Positions 18,901 to 27,758 are shown, numbered from the stretch's first letter. The stretch: 64,000 bases of DNA from Psychrobacter immobilis (GCA_904846145.1 CAJGZL010000001.1:2542001-2606000); one strand, 5' to 3'. A program made the numbers and translations. The notes: a model not told the origin generated them from the sequence alone.

Positions 18901-19632
18901 TATTGCTACTTACTGGTACCATCGATCAAAGGACTAAAAGGTGATGCTAAGCGCCGCTTGCATGCGATTGAGCGTGCTAATACGTTAGGCGCTGGCTTTA
19001 TGCTGGCAAGTGAGGACTTGGAGATTCGCGGGGCAGGTGAGATATTGGGTAAGCAGCAAAGTGGCAATATGCAAGCGATAGGCTTTAGCCTATACATGGA
19101 TATGCTTGAACGCGCCACCAAAGCGATTAAAGCAGGCCGTGAGCCTGATTTGAATACGCCGCTGTCCTTGACTAGCGAGATTAATATGCACAGCTCAGCG
19201 CTGATACCAGAAGAGTATTTGCACGATGTACATCAGCGTTTATTATTCTATAAGCGTATTAGCAGTGCTGATGATAAAGATAGTCTCATTGATATACGTA
19301 CCGAGATGATTGATCGTTTTGGCACACTACCCGATCAGACTAAGCAGCTCTTTGCCGTTCATGGTTTGCGTATTCAAGCCGAACCGCTACTAATTAATAA
19401 GATTGATGCCAGTAGCAACAGTGTGACTTTAGAGTTTGCTCCTGACACACCAGTAGATGCGCTGGCCATTATCAAATTGATTCAATCAGATGCCAAACGC
19501 TACCGGATGAATGGTGCGTCTGGCATCCGCTTTAGTGATGCGGATAAGCTTGTCACAGCTCAGCAACGTGTGACTATTGTCCAAGAGCTATTGGCTTATT
19601 TTAATAATCATATAGTGGTAGAGACTGCTTAG
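15901..19632 (+). CDS. mfd: Transcription-repair coupling factor Mfd
   Basis: Mfd is a DNA translocase that pushes stalled RNA polymerase off damage and recruits UvrA. Visible parts are the N-terminal UvrB-homology region, the RNA-polymerase-interaction domain (VHIEHGIGRYNGLITLDV), Walker A GDVGFGKTEVAMRA from residue 718, the DEEH box (VVDEEHRFGVRHKER), the TRG-region QLRGRVGRSHHQAYCYL, and the C-terminal TRCF domain. I choose ATG 15901 (1243 aa) over an in-frame TTG at 15886; neither has a Shine-Dalgarno. The protein is about 95 residues longer than E. coli Mfd, mostly in the N-terminal half before the RNA-polymerase domain. Confidence 0.97.
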   Translation: MPITALTDAFAPINQQLFPIKDTQRRWLAPVHGAVSSLWLASLVKSPVWDVAERLKVVVTRDQNQLNQIETELAFCGVDAYVFPDWETLTYDELSPHQDIVSERINLLTDMPSSGVMLISIQALMHRVAPPSWLIGQHFDLSVGDRFDINTQRELLAKAGYRAVENVFEPGEFAVRGSIIDIFAMGQPFPLRLDLFDDEIESIRFFHPQTQRTLTEDDLKSMLSGNDSSMGQESISLLHKLPDISKPIEQFQILPAKEFPLEEGRETFRMNFAAMFPNASSRKSELHKDVMAGIASSGLEYYQPLFFDLKDWAQQSSLFAYLPSDTLFITDEHISERQVDYWSQIQRRYEERRHDIDKPIVAPELLYLLSNTLNEQLNNYPRVILSADAKLATMSDVAAIDNVTAIDNDSLQLGSNVHKQKGLVTLSAEEPPQLAVNHQKSEPLAALLDFLSLQGQTNTPVLIVAETAGRREILIELFKGKIDITAYASFKDFLAAPRIAAISSNNGASARPRVGLTVAPIERGVYVPERLVMISETQLFGRQVLQTRRRRQSGVSEEFLVKSVTEMTQGSPIVHIEHGIGRYNGLITLDVGDGEQEFIHLKYAEEASIYVPVANLQMISRYSGGDPALAPLHKIGSGKWDRAKQKALEQIHDVAAELLNMQARREAKVGIHFKIDISQYELFASQFEFEETPDQANAIHAVMNDMKQNQPMDRLICGDVGFGKTEVAMRAAFIAVSAGYQVAVLVPTTLLAGQHEDNFRNRFADWPVRIETLSRFGGKKHQQTVLTDLAAGKVDIVIGTHKLLQSDVKFSNLGLMVVDEEHRFGVRHKERIKAIQTDVDSMSMTATPIPRTLNMALSGMRDMSIIATPPARRLSIKTFVMAKSDALMKEAILRELLRGGQVYLLHNDVASIERMAETIRELVPEARVGVAHGQMPENQLEQVMQQFYHKKFNVLICSTIIETGIDVPNANTIIIERADKFGLAQLHQLRGRVGRSHHQAYCYLLVPSIKGLKGDAKRRLHAIERANTLGAGFMLASEDLEIRGAGEILGKQQSGNMQAIGFSLYMDMLERATKAIKAGREPDLNTPLSLTSEINMHSSALIPEEYLHDVHQRLLFYKRISSADDKDSLIDIRTEMIDRFGTLPDQTKQLFAVHGLRIQAEPLLINKIDASSNSVTLEFAPDTPVDALAIIKLIQSDAKRYRMNGASGIRFSDADKLVTAQQRVTIVQELLAYFNNHIVVETA

Positions 19633-19718
19633 CTATTTTTATAGCTAGGGCCAGCGCATATTTAGATGCCACTACTTAATTAGCCGAATAACTGGTAAAA
19701 TATGGACATTACGCGGGC

Positions 19719-19747
19719 TTACGATTTAAGCTCTATACTTTTATAAT
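19719..19747 (+). promoter_or_regulatory. Candidate promoter for the HIT gene
   Basis: TATAAT at 19742-19747 with TTACGA at 17-nt spacing, 24 nt before the start codon. Confidence 0.4.
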
Positions 19748-19770
19748 AAATAACAAGAGATACTGTCATT

Positions 19771-20202
19771 ATGTTCCAACTGCATCCTAAACTTGCTGCT
19801 GATAGTTTTTTGGTAGGTGATTTTCCATTATCGACTTGTCGTTTGATTAACGATTGCCAATTTCCTTGGCTGATCTTAGTGCCACGAGTTTCAGGTATCA
19901 AAGAGCTATATGAGCTGTCTGAAGCGGATCAAACGCAGTTTTTGCGGGAGTCTAGTTGGTTGTCAAGCCAGCTAGCTAAGACTTTTCAAGCAGAAAAAAT
20001 GAACGTTGCCGCTTTAGGTAATCAAGTGCCACAGCTGCATTTTCATCATATTGTCCGTTATCAGAACGATTTACAATGGCCGAATCCAGTATGGGGTGTA
20101 CCAGCTGTTCCTTATACCAAAGAGGTTATGGCGCAGATGCAGCAAACACTTATGATGGCATTACGTGGACATCATCAAATGCCGTTTGATTGGCAAATGT
20201 GA
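19771..20202 (+). CDS. HIT family protein
   Basis: The 143-aa product has the histidine triad VPQLHFHHIVRY near residues 88-99, plus the N-terminal strand pattern of HIT nucleotide hydrolases. The family acts on nucleotide phosphoramidates or dinucleoside polyphosphates; the substrate here is not known. It converges with fdx and shares a bidirectional terminator with it. Confidence 0.85.
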   Translation: MFQLHPKLAADSFLVGDFPLSTCRLINDCQFPWLILVPRVSGIKELYELSEADQTQFLRESSWLSSQLAKTFQAEKMNVAALGNQVPQLHFHHIVRYQNDLQWPNPVWGVPAVPYTKEVMAQMQQTLMMALRGHHQMPFDWQM

Positions 20203-20262
20203 TTGGTTTATTAATAATTTTTAAGTATTAAATTCTAATTTAGTATCTCATTCTGAAATATA

Positions 20263-20295
20263 AAAAGCCTACTATCATTACGATGGTAGGCTTTT
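20263..20295. terminator. Bidirectional terminator between HIT gene and isc operon
   Basis: AAAAGCCTACTATC pairs with GATGGTAGGCTTTT around a short loop. A- and T-runs on the two sides let it act on both strands. Confidence 0.9.
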
Positions 20296-20327
20296 GATTT
20301 TTTGATGCAAATATTTTTAAAGCAATC

Positions 20328-20666
20328 TTAGTGGTTTTCTTTGGCATGATTTAACGTATATTTAGGAATCTCAATAGTCAAGTCGTCGTCTTCAACCATA
20401 ACCTGACAAGACAGTCGCGAATCAGGCTCAAGTCCCCAAGCGCGATCCAGCAAATCCGCTTCGATATCATCCATTTCATCCAGACCATTAAAGCCTTTGC
20501 GTACGACTACATGACAGGTAGTACAAGCCTTAGACATCTCACAGGCATGTTCTATTTTTATACCTTTTTCTAATAAGGCTTTACATAAGTTGTTGCCTGC
20601 TTCAAGCTCAACTTCAACCCCTTCAGGGCAAATCTCAAAATGAGGCAGTATAGTAATCTTTGGCAT
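20328..20666 (-). CDS. fdx: ISC-type [2Fe-2S] ferredoxin
   Basis: The 112-aa product has the adrenodoxin-type cluster ligands C-x5-C-x2-C (ACEMSKACTTC) and a distal Cys in RLSCQV. Fdx supplies electrons for Fe-S cluster assembly on IscU. I start at the ATG (MPKITILPHFEICP), which matches the family; ten further in-frame residues upstream are discarded. It is the last gene of the isc operon; no iscX follows. Confidence 0.95.
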   Translation of the reverse strand: MPKITILPHFEICPEGVEVELEAGNNLCKALLEKGIKIEHACEMSKACTTCHVVVRKGFNGLDEMDDIEADLLDRAWGLEPDSRLSCQVMVEDDDLTIEIPKYTLNHAKENH

Positions 20667-20742
20667 AATTCGTGTATCCGCTGCTAATTGATTCAATTAA
20701 AATTTATTAAGTATTCAAGCTAAATCTATCTAATTCTAAAAT

Positions 20743-22656
20743 CTACCAGTCCTGTGCTTTGGTGCCAGCCATACTAGTTTGTACGCTTTGATTCATAATA
20801 CGGGCAGCAAAAGTGTCGCTATGTGGTTTAAGCTTGCTTTTCTGCGCTTCAATCAATACTGAGTCGTTGGTCGCTAAAACCTCTTGCATATCTTGCATTT
20901 GCTTAGCTAGTGCTTGTTGCTCCTCGGTATCTAACAACTCACCAAACTCTGTCAAAGCCGATTGTAATGCCAGCAGCTCACGCTCGCTTTCAACCTTTGT
21001 CTCAATCAAAGAGCGGGCATTTTTATCTTCTTCAGCATGCTTAAATCCAGCAACCAGTAGTTGCTCCTTTTGCTCATCGGATAACCCATAAGCTGGGGTA
21101 ATCTCAATCTTACTTTCGGTTTTAGTCGTTGTCTCTTGCGCACTAACCGTCAGCTGACCGTTGGCATCGATACTAAAAGTAACTTCAATACGGGCAAAAC
21201 CTGCTTTCATAGGAGGGATGCCAAATAGCTCAAATCGACCGAGCGAGCGACAGTTATCGACCGTTTCGCGCTCGCCTTGTACCACATGAATAACCATGCC
21301 TGTCTGTCCGTCTTGATAGGTAGTAAAGACTTGACGCTTTTTGACAGGGATAGGGGTGTTACGTGGGATAAGCACTTCAACCAGACCGCCCATAGTCTCA
21401 AGTCCTAATGATAAAGGCGTGACATCAAGGAGTAGCAGGTTATTATCACTATCACCATTTATCAATTGATGAGCAGTCTGTGCTGCACCCAAAGCAACAA
21501 CTTCATCAGGATTGAGTCGACATAAAGGCTCTCTAGCAAAAAACTCAGCAACGATCTGTTGTACCGCTGGCATACGTGTAGAGCCGCCGACTAATATTAC
21601 CTCATCTAAGTCATCAATGCTTAATTTAGCATCGCGTAGCACTTGCGCGCATACGCTGAGCGTACGACGATTTACAGGTTCAGCAATAGCCAACAAGTCT
21701 TCGCGGTTCATTGTCCCTTTAAAAGCCTGCTCATTAACCACAATGTCGATAACCACTTGCTCATTATCAGTCAATGCTTGCTTGTAAGCTTTGGCTTGTT
21801 GCGCCAGTATTGATTTATCATGCAAGCTGACATCAACAGGGTTGATATCAAGCTGCTTAATCAGCCAATTAGTCAATAATCGATCGATATCATCACCGCC
21901 CAAAGCACTATTGCCGCCAGTCGCTAGTACTTCAAAAACACCGTCGGTTAGCTTTAAGATAGAGACATCAAAGGTGCCACCGCCTAAATCATAAATAAGA
22001 TAATATTTTTGCAGATTGTTCTGGGTACTGTTACCAGTAGCAATAGAATCAGTAGCTTGATCGGCCTGATCTAAGCCATAGGCAACTGCTGCTGCCGTAG
22101 GCTCGTTGAGCAGACGTAATACCTTTATACCAGCGGCTTGCGCGGCATCTTTAGTGGCTTGACGCTGAGCTTCATCGAAGTAGGCTGGCACAGTGATAAC
22201 GGCGCCCTCGATGCTATCATCAGGCAAAGCATCGCTAGCACGCTGTTTGAGTACGGATAGTATATGTGCTGAAACGGCAACAGGTGACACCTCACCTTGG
22301 GCGGTAACAAAAGCAGGCATCGCATCTTTAGCACCACTCAACTGATAAGGATGTGAGAATTTAATATCGGCTTGACTGCGACCCATAAAGCGCTTGGCTG
22401 AGATAATAGTATTCTGAGGATCATCTGCTAAGTGAGCCAAGGCGTCAACGCCAACTACTGGAGTGCCAGTGGCAGGGTAATAGACGACTGAGGGCAATAG
22501 GTTATCTTTACCATTGTCAGCTTCTAGTACTTGTGCCTTACCCGAGCGGACTACTGCGACTAATGAGCGGGTAGTACCCAAATCAATACCGATTCCAAAA
22601 CGATGCTGATGAGGCTGGGCGCTTTGATTGGGTTCAGCGATCTGTAATAAAGACAT
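20743..22656 (-). CDS. hscA: Fe-S assembly Hsp70 chaperone HscA
   Basis: HscA is the specialised Hsp70 that uses ATP to drive cluster transfer from IscU. The 637-aa product shows Hsp70 nucleotide-binding signatures (GIDLGTTRSLVAVV, LIYDLGGGTFDVSIL, VILVGGSTRMPAVQ), the linker LLLDVTPLSLGLE, and a substrate domain. Its place between hscB and fdx, and the divergent GTTRS start, separate it from DnaK. ATG 22656 is chosen over an in-frame TTG four codons upstream. Confidence 0.96.
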   Translation of the reverse strand: MSLLQIAEPNQSAQPHQHRFGIGIDLGTTRSLVAVVRSGKAQVLEADNGKDNLLPSVVYYPATGTPVVGVDALAHLADDPQNTIISAKRFMGRSQADIKFSHPYQLSGAKDAMPAFVTAQGEVSPVAVSAHILSVLKQRASDALPDDSIEGAVITVPAYFDEAQRQATKDAAQAAGIKVLRLLNEPTAAAVAYGLDQADQATDSIATGNSTQNNLQKYYLIYDLGGGTFDVSILKLTDGVFEVLATGGNSALGGDDIDRLLTNWLIKQLDINPVDVSLHDKSILAQQAKAYKQALTDNEQVVIDIVVNEQAFKGTMNREDLLAIAEPVNRRTLSVCAQVLRDAKLSIDDLDEVILVGGSTRMPAVQQIVAEFFAREPLCRLNPDEVVALGAAQTAHQLINGDSDNNLLLLDVTPLSLGLETMGGLVEVLIPRNTPIPVKKRQVFTTYQDGQTGMVIHVVQGERETVDNCRSLGRFELFGIPPMKAGFARIEVTFSIDANGQLTVSAQETTTKTESKIEITPAYGLSDEQKEQLLVAGFKHAEEDKNARSLIETKVESERELLALQSALTEFGELLDTEEQQALAKQMQDMQEVLATNDSVLIEAQKSKLKPHSDTFAARIMNQSVQTSMAGTKAQDW

Positions 22657-22734
22657 AAGACAACTCAAAGATTATAAGAATAAGAGGGATAAAAGTTTTA
22701 ACTTGAACGTGCAGATTATACGGTATTATTAGTA

Positions 22735-23322
22735 TTAGACGTATAAATCATCATCAGTTTGATCGCTTTTGGCGACATCGTCGATGGCAGTAGTAATATC
22801 AGCATTTAGTTTGACTAAGAATTTTAGTTTTTGAGTGGCATCAATAGCTTGTGGCCAATCTTGATTCGTATAAGCATTGTCAAAACGTTCTGACTGATTT
22901 TGTAGACGCTTAACAATCTGCGGTTGCAGATGCTTCAAGGTAGCATTGTCTTTATCATCAATGGCGTCATCGAGATCAATACGTAATTGCATGGCATCTT
23001 CTAAAAAGTCTAAATCAGCAATAGAGTTCTCTAGGGTTTCAGCCTGTCCCGCTATGTCTAATAAGTAAGCCGCGCGGCTATCGAGATGGCTTAGGGTCTG
23101 ATAAGCCTGATTGATAATAGCAGAAGCTTGCTCGGCTTGTTGAATGGCTTTGGCAGTATCTGCATCACCTTGCAAAGTGCTTTTTTCGACATTATCAGGA
23201 TGATACTGTTTTTGTAGATGACGCAACCGCTCATCAAGCTCATTTTGTGCAAGCTTGAACTGGATAGGCTGCTTAAATAAAGCAAAGAAGTCATCAAATT
23301 GAGTATCAACTGCTACTGTCAT
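22735..23322 (-). CDS. hscB: Fe-S assembly J-protein co-chaperone HscB
   Basis: HscB recruits IscU to HscA and stimulates its ATPase. The 195-aa product has an N-terminal J domain with His41-Pro42-Asp43 (KQYHPDN) and a C-terminal helical IscU-binding domain. AAGG lies 8 nt before the ATG. It is somewhat longer than the 171-aa E. coli protein, with an acidic tail (DQTDDDLYV). Confidence 0.94.
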   Translation of the reverse strand: MTVAVDTQFDDFFALFKQPIQFKLAQNELDERLRHLQKQYHPDNVEKSTLQGDADTAKAIQQAEQASAIINQAYQTLSHLDSRAAYLLDIAGQAETLENSIADLDFLEDAMQLRIDLDDAIDDKDNATLKHLQPQIVKRLQNQSERFDNAYTNQDWPQAIDATQKLKFLVKLNADITTAIDDVAKSDQTDDDLYV

Positions 23323-23441
23323 AACAAAACCTTGTTGTATAAGTTGCTTGAATGGTAATAATGCTTAAATTTTAATACTTGAAAGTGTTTTACGATGATT
23401 TTGGACAACACAATCCATTTAACTACTTGAATGATCAAACG

Positions 23442-23762
23442 TTATACCGTAAAAGATTCACCGCAGCCACATTCACCTTTTTGATTGGGATTAGTGAATT
23501 TAAAGCCTTCATTCAAGCCTTCTTTTTCATAATCCATCAATAGGCCATTTAAATAAACTAAGCTTTTTGGATCAATAAAAATACTGACATCACGACTCTC
23601 ATAACGAGTATCGTTTTCATCAGGCGTATCTACGAACTCTAAGACATAAGCCAAACCTGAGCAACCTGCAGTACGAATACCCACACGAATGCCTTCACCT
23701 TTGCCGCGATTGTCCAAAAAATCTCGAACATGCTGAGCGGCGCGTTCTGTCATTTCAATCAT
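23442..23762 (-). CDS. iscA: A-type Fe-S carrier IscA
   Basis: The 106-aa product has the three conserved cysteines of A-type carriers: Cys34 (TAGCSGLAY), Cys98 and Cys100 (GECGCGESF). IscA supplies clusters to apo-proteins, especially [4Fe-4S]. AGGAG lies 6 nt upstream. Operon position confirms IscA rather than ErpA. Confidence 0.95.
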   Translation of the reverse strand: MIEMTERAAQHVRDFLDNRGKGEGIRVGIRTAGCSGLAYVLEFVDTPDENDTRYESRDVSIFIDPKSLVYLNGLLMDYEKEGLNEGFKFTNPNQKGECGCGESFTV

Positions 23763-23827
23763 GCCAACTCCTATTAATTGTTTAAATTATAGTCAATTGT
23801 AGAATATTTTAATAATTAAGATAAAAT

Positions 23828-23903
23828 AAAAGGCGACAATCAAAGTCATTGTCACCTTTATAGCTAAGCTAGCTCTTTGTAAATCTTTACAGCTAACTTA
23901 GCT
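23828..23903 (-). promoter_or_regulatory. Two intercistronic hairpins between iscU and iscA
   Basis: Forward-strand arms 23862-23874 and 23891-23903 pair with one mismatch. Arms 23829-23840 and 23848-23859 pair with one mismatch and, on the minus strand, are followed by a broken T-rich tail. They may stabilise the iscSU part of the mRNA or attenuate reading into iscA. Confidence 0.5.
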
Positions 23904-23926
23904 TTTGACATAAGATACAGTATTGA

Positions 23927-24337
23927 TTAGTTAGCAGCTACTTCTTCAGTGTCAGCTACAGCATGCTTACCTTTGTAATCGCTAATAGCAGCTTTGATAG
24001 CATCTTCTGCTAGTACAGAGCAATGCACCTTAACAGGTGGCAGAGCAAGCTCTTCTGCGATATCACTGTTCTTGATTTCGCCAGCTTGATCCAAGCTTTT
24101 ACCTTTTAGCCACTCAGTCACAAGTGAGCTTGAAGCGATAGCTGAACCACAACCATAGGTTTTAAAGCGAGCATCTTCGATGATACCGTTGTTATCAACC
24201 TGAATTTGTAAGCGCATTACATCGCCACAAGCAGGAGCACCAACCATACCGGTACCAACGTTTTCGGCGTTTTTATCAAAATTACCAACGTTGCGTGGAT
24301 TTTCGTAATGATCAATAACTTGGTCACTATAGGCCAT
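23927..24337 (-). CDS. iscU: Fe-S cluster scaffold IscU
   Basis: IscU is the scaffold on which [2Fe-2S] clusters are built. The 136-aa product keeps the three cluster cysteines Cys37 (GAPACGD), Cys63 (YGCGSA) and Cys106 (VHCSVL). It also keeps the HscA recognition motif LPPVK at 99-103. AGGAG lies 7 nt upstream. The tail after residue 128 is short and acidic. Confidence 0.97.
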   Translation of the reverse strand: MAYSDQVIDHYENPRNVGNFDKNAENVGTGMVGAPACGDVMRLQIQVDNNGIIEDARFKTYGCGSAIASSSLVTEWLKGKSLDQAGEIKNSDIAEELALPPVKVHCSVLAEDAIKAAISDYKGKHAVADTEEVAAN

Positions 24338-24476
24338 GAGTTTTCTCCTGGTTAGTCGATGAATAAAACATTTGTATCGTTAACTATTCATCTAAATTGG
24401 GGTCAAACGATTAAACCTAATACTTCAATAAGCAATCGTTTGATAAATAGTAAATTAAGATGGTGAGCATTAAATA

Positions 24477-25703
24477 TTAATGTTCAGCCCATTCTACTGA
24501 ATCTAAATCAACACCTTCTTGGTACATATCCCAAAGTGGTGATAGGGCACGTAACTTATCAACCGCAGCATGCATTTGGCTAATAACCGTATCGATGTCT
24601 TCTTCGGTAGTATAACGACCAAAGCTGAAGCGGATTGAGCTATGAGCCAGCTCATCTGGACGACCGATTGCACGTAACACGTACGATGGCTCTAAGGTCG
24701 CTGATGTACAAGCTGAACCTGATGATACTGCCAAATCTTTCAGTGACATCATAAGCGATTCGCCTTCAACAAAGTTAAAGCTAATGTTGACGATATTCGG
24801 TACGCTGTGCTCAAGATCACCATTGAGATAGATCTCTTCGATATCTTGCAAACCGTCCCATAGCTTTTGACGTAGCTTAGCGGCATGAGCGTGATCCTCA
24901 GCATGACTTGAGTTCGCTAGTTCAAAGGCCGCGCCTAGTCCAACGATTTGATGGGTTGCTAGAGTACCTGAACGCATACCGCGCTCATGACCACCGCCAT
25001 GCTGCTCAGCCTTCAAGCGAATACGTGGCTTACGACGAACAAATAGTGCGCCAATACCCTTAGGACCATAAGCTTTGTGACCTGAAAAACTCATCAAGTC
25101 AAATTTAGTAGTCTCAGCATCAATTTTTATTTTACCGACTGCTTGCGCGGCATCAACATGAAATACGACGCCAGCAGCACGAGTAATTTCGCCAATGGCT
25201 TTGATATCAGTAATAGTACCTAGCTCATTGTTTACGACCATAAGTGATACTAAGATAGTATCTTCACGCAGTGCATCAGCCACTTGCTGTGGTAAGATTA
25301 ACCCTGTGCTTTTTTGTGGTTCAAGATAAGTGATCTCAAACCCTTCTTGCTCAAGCTCACGGCAAGTATCTAATACTGCCTTATGTTCAATCTTACTGGT
25401 GATAATATGCTTACCACGAGACTGATAAAAATGAGCTGCGCCTTTGATAGCAAGGTTATCTGACTCAGTAGCGCCAGAGGTGAATACGATCTCGCGAGGA
25501 TCAGCATTGATAACGTTAGCGACTTGTTCACGCGCCGTTTCAACTGCCTCTTCAGCCTGCCACCCATAGCCATGTGAGCGTGATGCTGGATTGCCAAAAA
25601 TGCCATCTACAGTCAGATACTCGCTCATCTTAGCAGCTACTGGTCTAGCAACTGGGGTAGTGGCGGCATAATCTAAGTAAATTAGTTGGTTATGTTGACT
25701 CAT
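24477..25703 (-). CDS. iscS: Cysteine desulfurase IscS
   Basis: IscS is the PLP enzyme that takes sulfur from cysteine for Fe-S clusters and tRNA thiolation. The 408-aa product has the PLP lysine in SGHKAYGPK (Lys210) and the mobile-loop cysteine in [14 protein letters not shown]. The C-terminus ([11 protein letters not shown]) is the IscU-binding tail of the group I enzyme. Its ATG overlaps the iscR stop by 4 nt, so the two are translationally coupled. Confidence 0.97.
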   Translation of the reverse strand: MSQHNQLIYLDYAATTPVARPVAAKMSEYLTVDGIFGNPASRSHGYGWQAEEAVETAREQVANVINADPREIVFTSGATESDNLAIKGAAHFYQSRGKHIITSKIEHKAVLDTCRELEQEGFEITYLEPQKSTGLILPQQVADALREDTILVSLMVVNNELGTITDIKAIGEITRAAGVVFHVDAAQAVGKIKIDAETTKFDLMSFSGHKAYGPKGIGALFVRRKPRIRLKAEQHGGGHERGMRSGTLATHQIVGLGAAFELANSSHAEDHAHAAKLRQKLWDGLQDIEEIYLNGDLEHSVPNIVNISFNFVEGESLMMSLKDLAVSSGSACTSATLEPSYVLRAIGRPDELAHSSIRFSFGRYTTEEDIDTVISQMHAAVDKLRALSPLWDMYQEGVDLDSVEWAEH

Positions 25704-26197
25704 GCTGGGTTTGCCTCGCTGGTCGATAAAGTAATAGTAGTAATGTCATTTAAAGAAGTTATCATCTGACGCTCTGAGATGGATTGAACGTTCTTCATCT
25801 CTAATAATTGTGCTAATGTTATATTTTTCAAGTACTGCTCAATATGATTGGATAGAGCACACCACAGGTCGTGAGTTAGGCACATAGTACCGCCTTGGCA
25901 ATCACCGCGACCTTCACATTGCATCGCATTGACAGACTCATCAACGGCTGAGATTATACTCATGACGTCGATCTGATCAAGTGGCTTCGCTAAGTAGTAG
26001 CCACCGGCAGCACCGCGAATGCTAGTGACTAAGCCTTGCTTACGCAATTTAGAAAATAATTGCTCTAAATAAGAGATTGAGATAGATTGGCGCTTGGCGA
26101 TGTCAGATAAGGAAACTGCGCTATCTTGTTGACTGGTTTGCAGCGCTAAGTCTAGTAATGCAGTGACCGCATATCTACCTCGGGTAGTCAAACGCAT
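25700..26197 (-). CDS. iscR: Fe-S-sensing transcriptional regulator IscR
   Basis: IscR is the Rrf2-family repressor of the isc operon. The 165-aa product has the N-terminal winged helix ([19 protein letters not shown]) and the cluster ligands Cys94, Cys100 and Cys106 ([13 protein letters not shown]) followed by the His in LTHDLW. GGAG lies 8 nt upstream. It heads its own operon, whose promoter carries a type 1-like IscR site, so autorepression is expected. Confidence 0.97.
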   Translation of the reverse strand: MRLTTRGRYAVTALLDLALQTSQQDSAVSLSDIAKRQSISISYLEQLFSKLRKQGLVTSIRGAAGGYYLAKPLDQIDVMSIISAVDESVNAMQCEGRGDCQGGTMCLTHDLWCALSNHIEQYLKNITLAQLLEMKNVQSISERQMITSLNDITTITLSTSEANPA

Positions 26198-26321
26198 AAA
26201 GTATCTCCAACTAATAAATAATCCATTAAATTCAATAACGAGCTTATTGTTTGATCGAGCATTGATAGCTTGTTATTGGTTAGTCATCCTATAAAGATTA
26301 CTGATCTAATAACAGCTGTAT

Positions 26322-26349
26322 GGACACTGTCCGATACCAAACATGGTAT
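26322..26349. repeat. Two adjacent hairpins in the isc leader
   Basis: GGACACTGTCC (26322-26332) and ATACCAAACATGGTAT (26334-26349) are both perfect inverted repeats inside the long iscR 5' leader. Their function is unknown. Confidence 0.45.
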
Positions 26350-26434
26350 AAGTCACAAGTTATCGCTATTAAACAACAGATACTCAAATCAATATATAAC
26401 AGCTTCTGCGTGTAATATATGCTGCGATAGGGCT

Positions 26435-26464
26435 ATTATACTTAATCCCGACTAATTTAGTCAA
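26435..26464 (-). promoter_or_regulatory. isc operon promoter
   Basis: On the minus strand TTGACT (forward 26459-26464), an 18-nt spacer and TATAAT (forward 26435-26440). The implied leader to iscR is about 230 nt. Confidence 0.85.
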
Positions 26465-26465
26465 G
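26447..26465 (-). promoter_or_regulatory. Type 1-like IscR binding site
   Basis: The minus strand reads CTTGACTAAATTAGTCGGG. This fits the core of the E. coli type 1 consensus (SYYGACTRWWWYAGTCRRS) at every position. It overlaps the -35 and spacer of the isc promoter, where bound holo-IscR would exclude RNA polymerase. Confidence 0.82.
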
Positions 26466-26546
26466 ATTAAAATGGTTACTGATGATTAGGTTAACAGATA
26501 CCTATTATTCATAAAGTTAATCAGTGCAATAGACAACATAACAAGA

Positions 26547-26590
26547 GGGCCAAAGTATTTATAACGTAGATATTATAAGTACTTTAGCCC
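26547..26590 (-). terminator. 18-bp hairpin after the SCP2-like gene
   Basis: The arms at 26547-26564 and 26573-26590 form an 18-bp stem with two wobble pairs and an 8-nt loop, ending the gene at 26611. The minus-strand tail after the stem is not U-rich, so it may block exonucleases rather than terminate by itself. Confidence 0.55.
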
Positions 26591-26610
26591 CTTATATTTC
26601 AGGAATTATC

Positions 26611-27255
26611 CTAACTCAAAACTGCGTATAAAATAGCAATGATAGCGATAACAATAGCGATAACAGCTGTGATCATCATTGTTTTTTGCTTACTTTGCAG
26701 CTCCTTAATGCTGGTCTCAAGTTCACGATTTTTGATCGTTAAGGTATTTATTTTAGTCTGTTGATCAGCAATACGAGCCTTATAGCTATTGGCTTTTTCC
26801 TCTTTTTCAGCGGCACTAGGGCCACTACTGTTGTCTGACCCTTTAAATTTTTTAAGTAAACTTTGGACGAGGCCACCTAAACCTACTTGGGTGATAAACG
26901 CTCTAACCATTTGGACTTGCAGATGTTCACCGCGCATTTGTAATTTATCAATAGTATCACTGTCATGAGTCGCTATCGCCTTTATGATCTCTACGCTATA
27001 AGCATTAATGATGACATCAGGTTCACTGCGATTGGCAGGGAGCTTGGCATCTAACAGTACCCCTTTGTAACTAAAGGTTGCAAATACCTCTATATGTGGC
27101 AGATATAGACGTAAACAAACTACAGTACCTTGTTTGGCAAGGGGGTAAGCCGCTTTACGCAAGTCAGAATCTAGACGTAATAACAGTGTCAAGGCAGATT
27201 CGATGAATACTAAGATAATATTAAGTAAAGAGTGCGATAAAGTAGAGCGCTTCAT
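26611..27255 (-). CDS. Membrane-anchored SCP2/UbiJ-like protein
   Basis: I recognise the fold type but not a named gene. The 214-aa product begins with a helix and an SCP2-like lipid-pocket domain (about 1-125: LLNIILVFIESALTLLLRL, then VFATFSYKGVLLDAKLP and DVIINAYSVEIIKAI). This resembles the N-terminal half of UbiJ. A low-complexity linker, a coiled coil (about 160-190, ADQQTKINTLTIKNRELE) and a single C-terminal membrane helix (190-213) follow. UbiJ proper lacks this tail anchor. A ubiquinone role is therefore only a guess. It is transcribed toward the isc promoter as a separate unit. Confidence 0.55.
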   Translation of the reverse strand: MKRSTLSHSLLNIILVFIESALTLLLRLDSDLRKAAYPLAKQGTVVCLRLYLPHIEVFATFSYKGVLLDAKLPANRSEPDVIINAYSVEIIKAIATHDSDTIDKLQMRGEHLQVQMVRAFITQVGLGGLVQSLLKKFKGSDNSSGPSAAEKEEKANSYKARIADQQTKINTLTIKNRELETSIKELQSKQKTMMITAVIAIVIAIIAILYAVLS

Positions 27256-27729
27256 AGGAATAATCCATTAAATGTAGCAAGTTTATATTTAAAATAAAAA
27301 TAGGTAATTGTTCAAGATAGTTAATTTTAACAAGTAGTTTTTTTTAAATAACTAAATAGTATGAAATGATACACAATCAATAATATAAAGACTCTACTTG
27401 GTCTTTTAATTGGGTCGCTTCGCCTATCATAACGAATTCATAATAAAAAGTAATGTGTAGCTATGTCAGTTTGTATATTGTTGCGTCATTCAAAACCCCA
27501 ATGATAAGTCCAAAACATAAACGATAAGTGGTTGATTTATCAAAGTAGATGCTATCAATTAACTGAGTAAGGTAGGGATTACTTACTAGTGTTTTGCGTA
27601 AAGTTGAGTGTTAAATACGTAGCCTAGGTCATTAAAATATGTAAAATTGCTTGCGCTGCCTTGATACCCTTGATATAAAGGCGTTAATACCTCGTTATCG
27701 ATCGATACGCATAGCAAGTATGGTTTATA
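27256..27729. other. Gene-free region upstream of hupB
   Basis: About 470 AT-rich bases with no supported gene. An 82-codon minus-strand frame overlaps the hupB promoter and start and lacks any recognisable feature. Confidence 0.5.
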
Positions 27730-27758
27730 TTGCTTATCTTTGTGTAGAGCGATACAAT
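27730..27758 (+). promoter_or_regulatory. Candidate hupB promoter
   Basis: TTGCTT (27730-27735), a 17-nt spacer and TACAAT (27753-27758). Confidence 0.5.
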
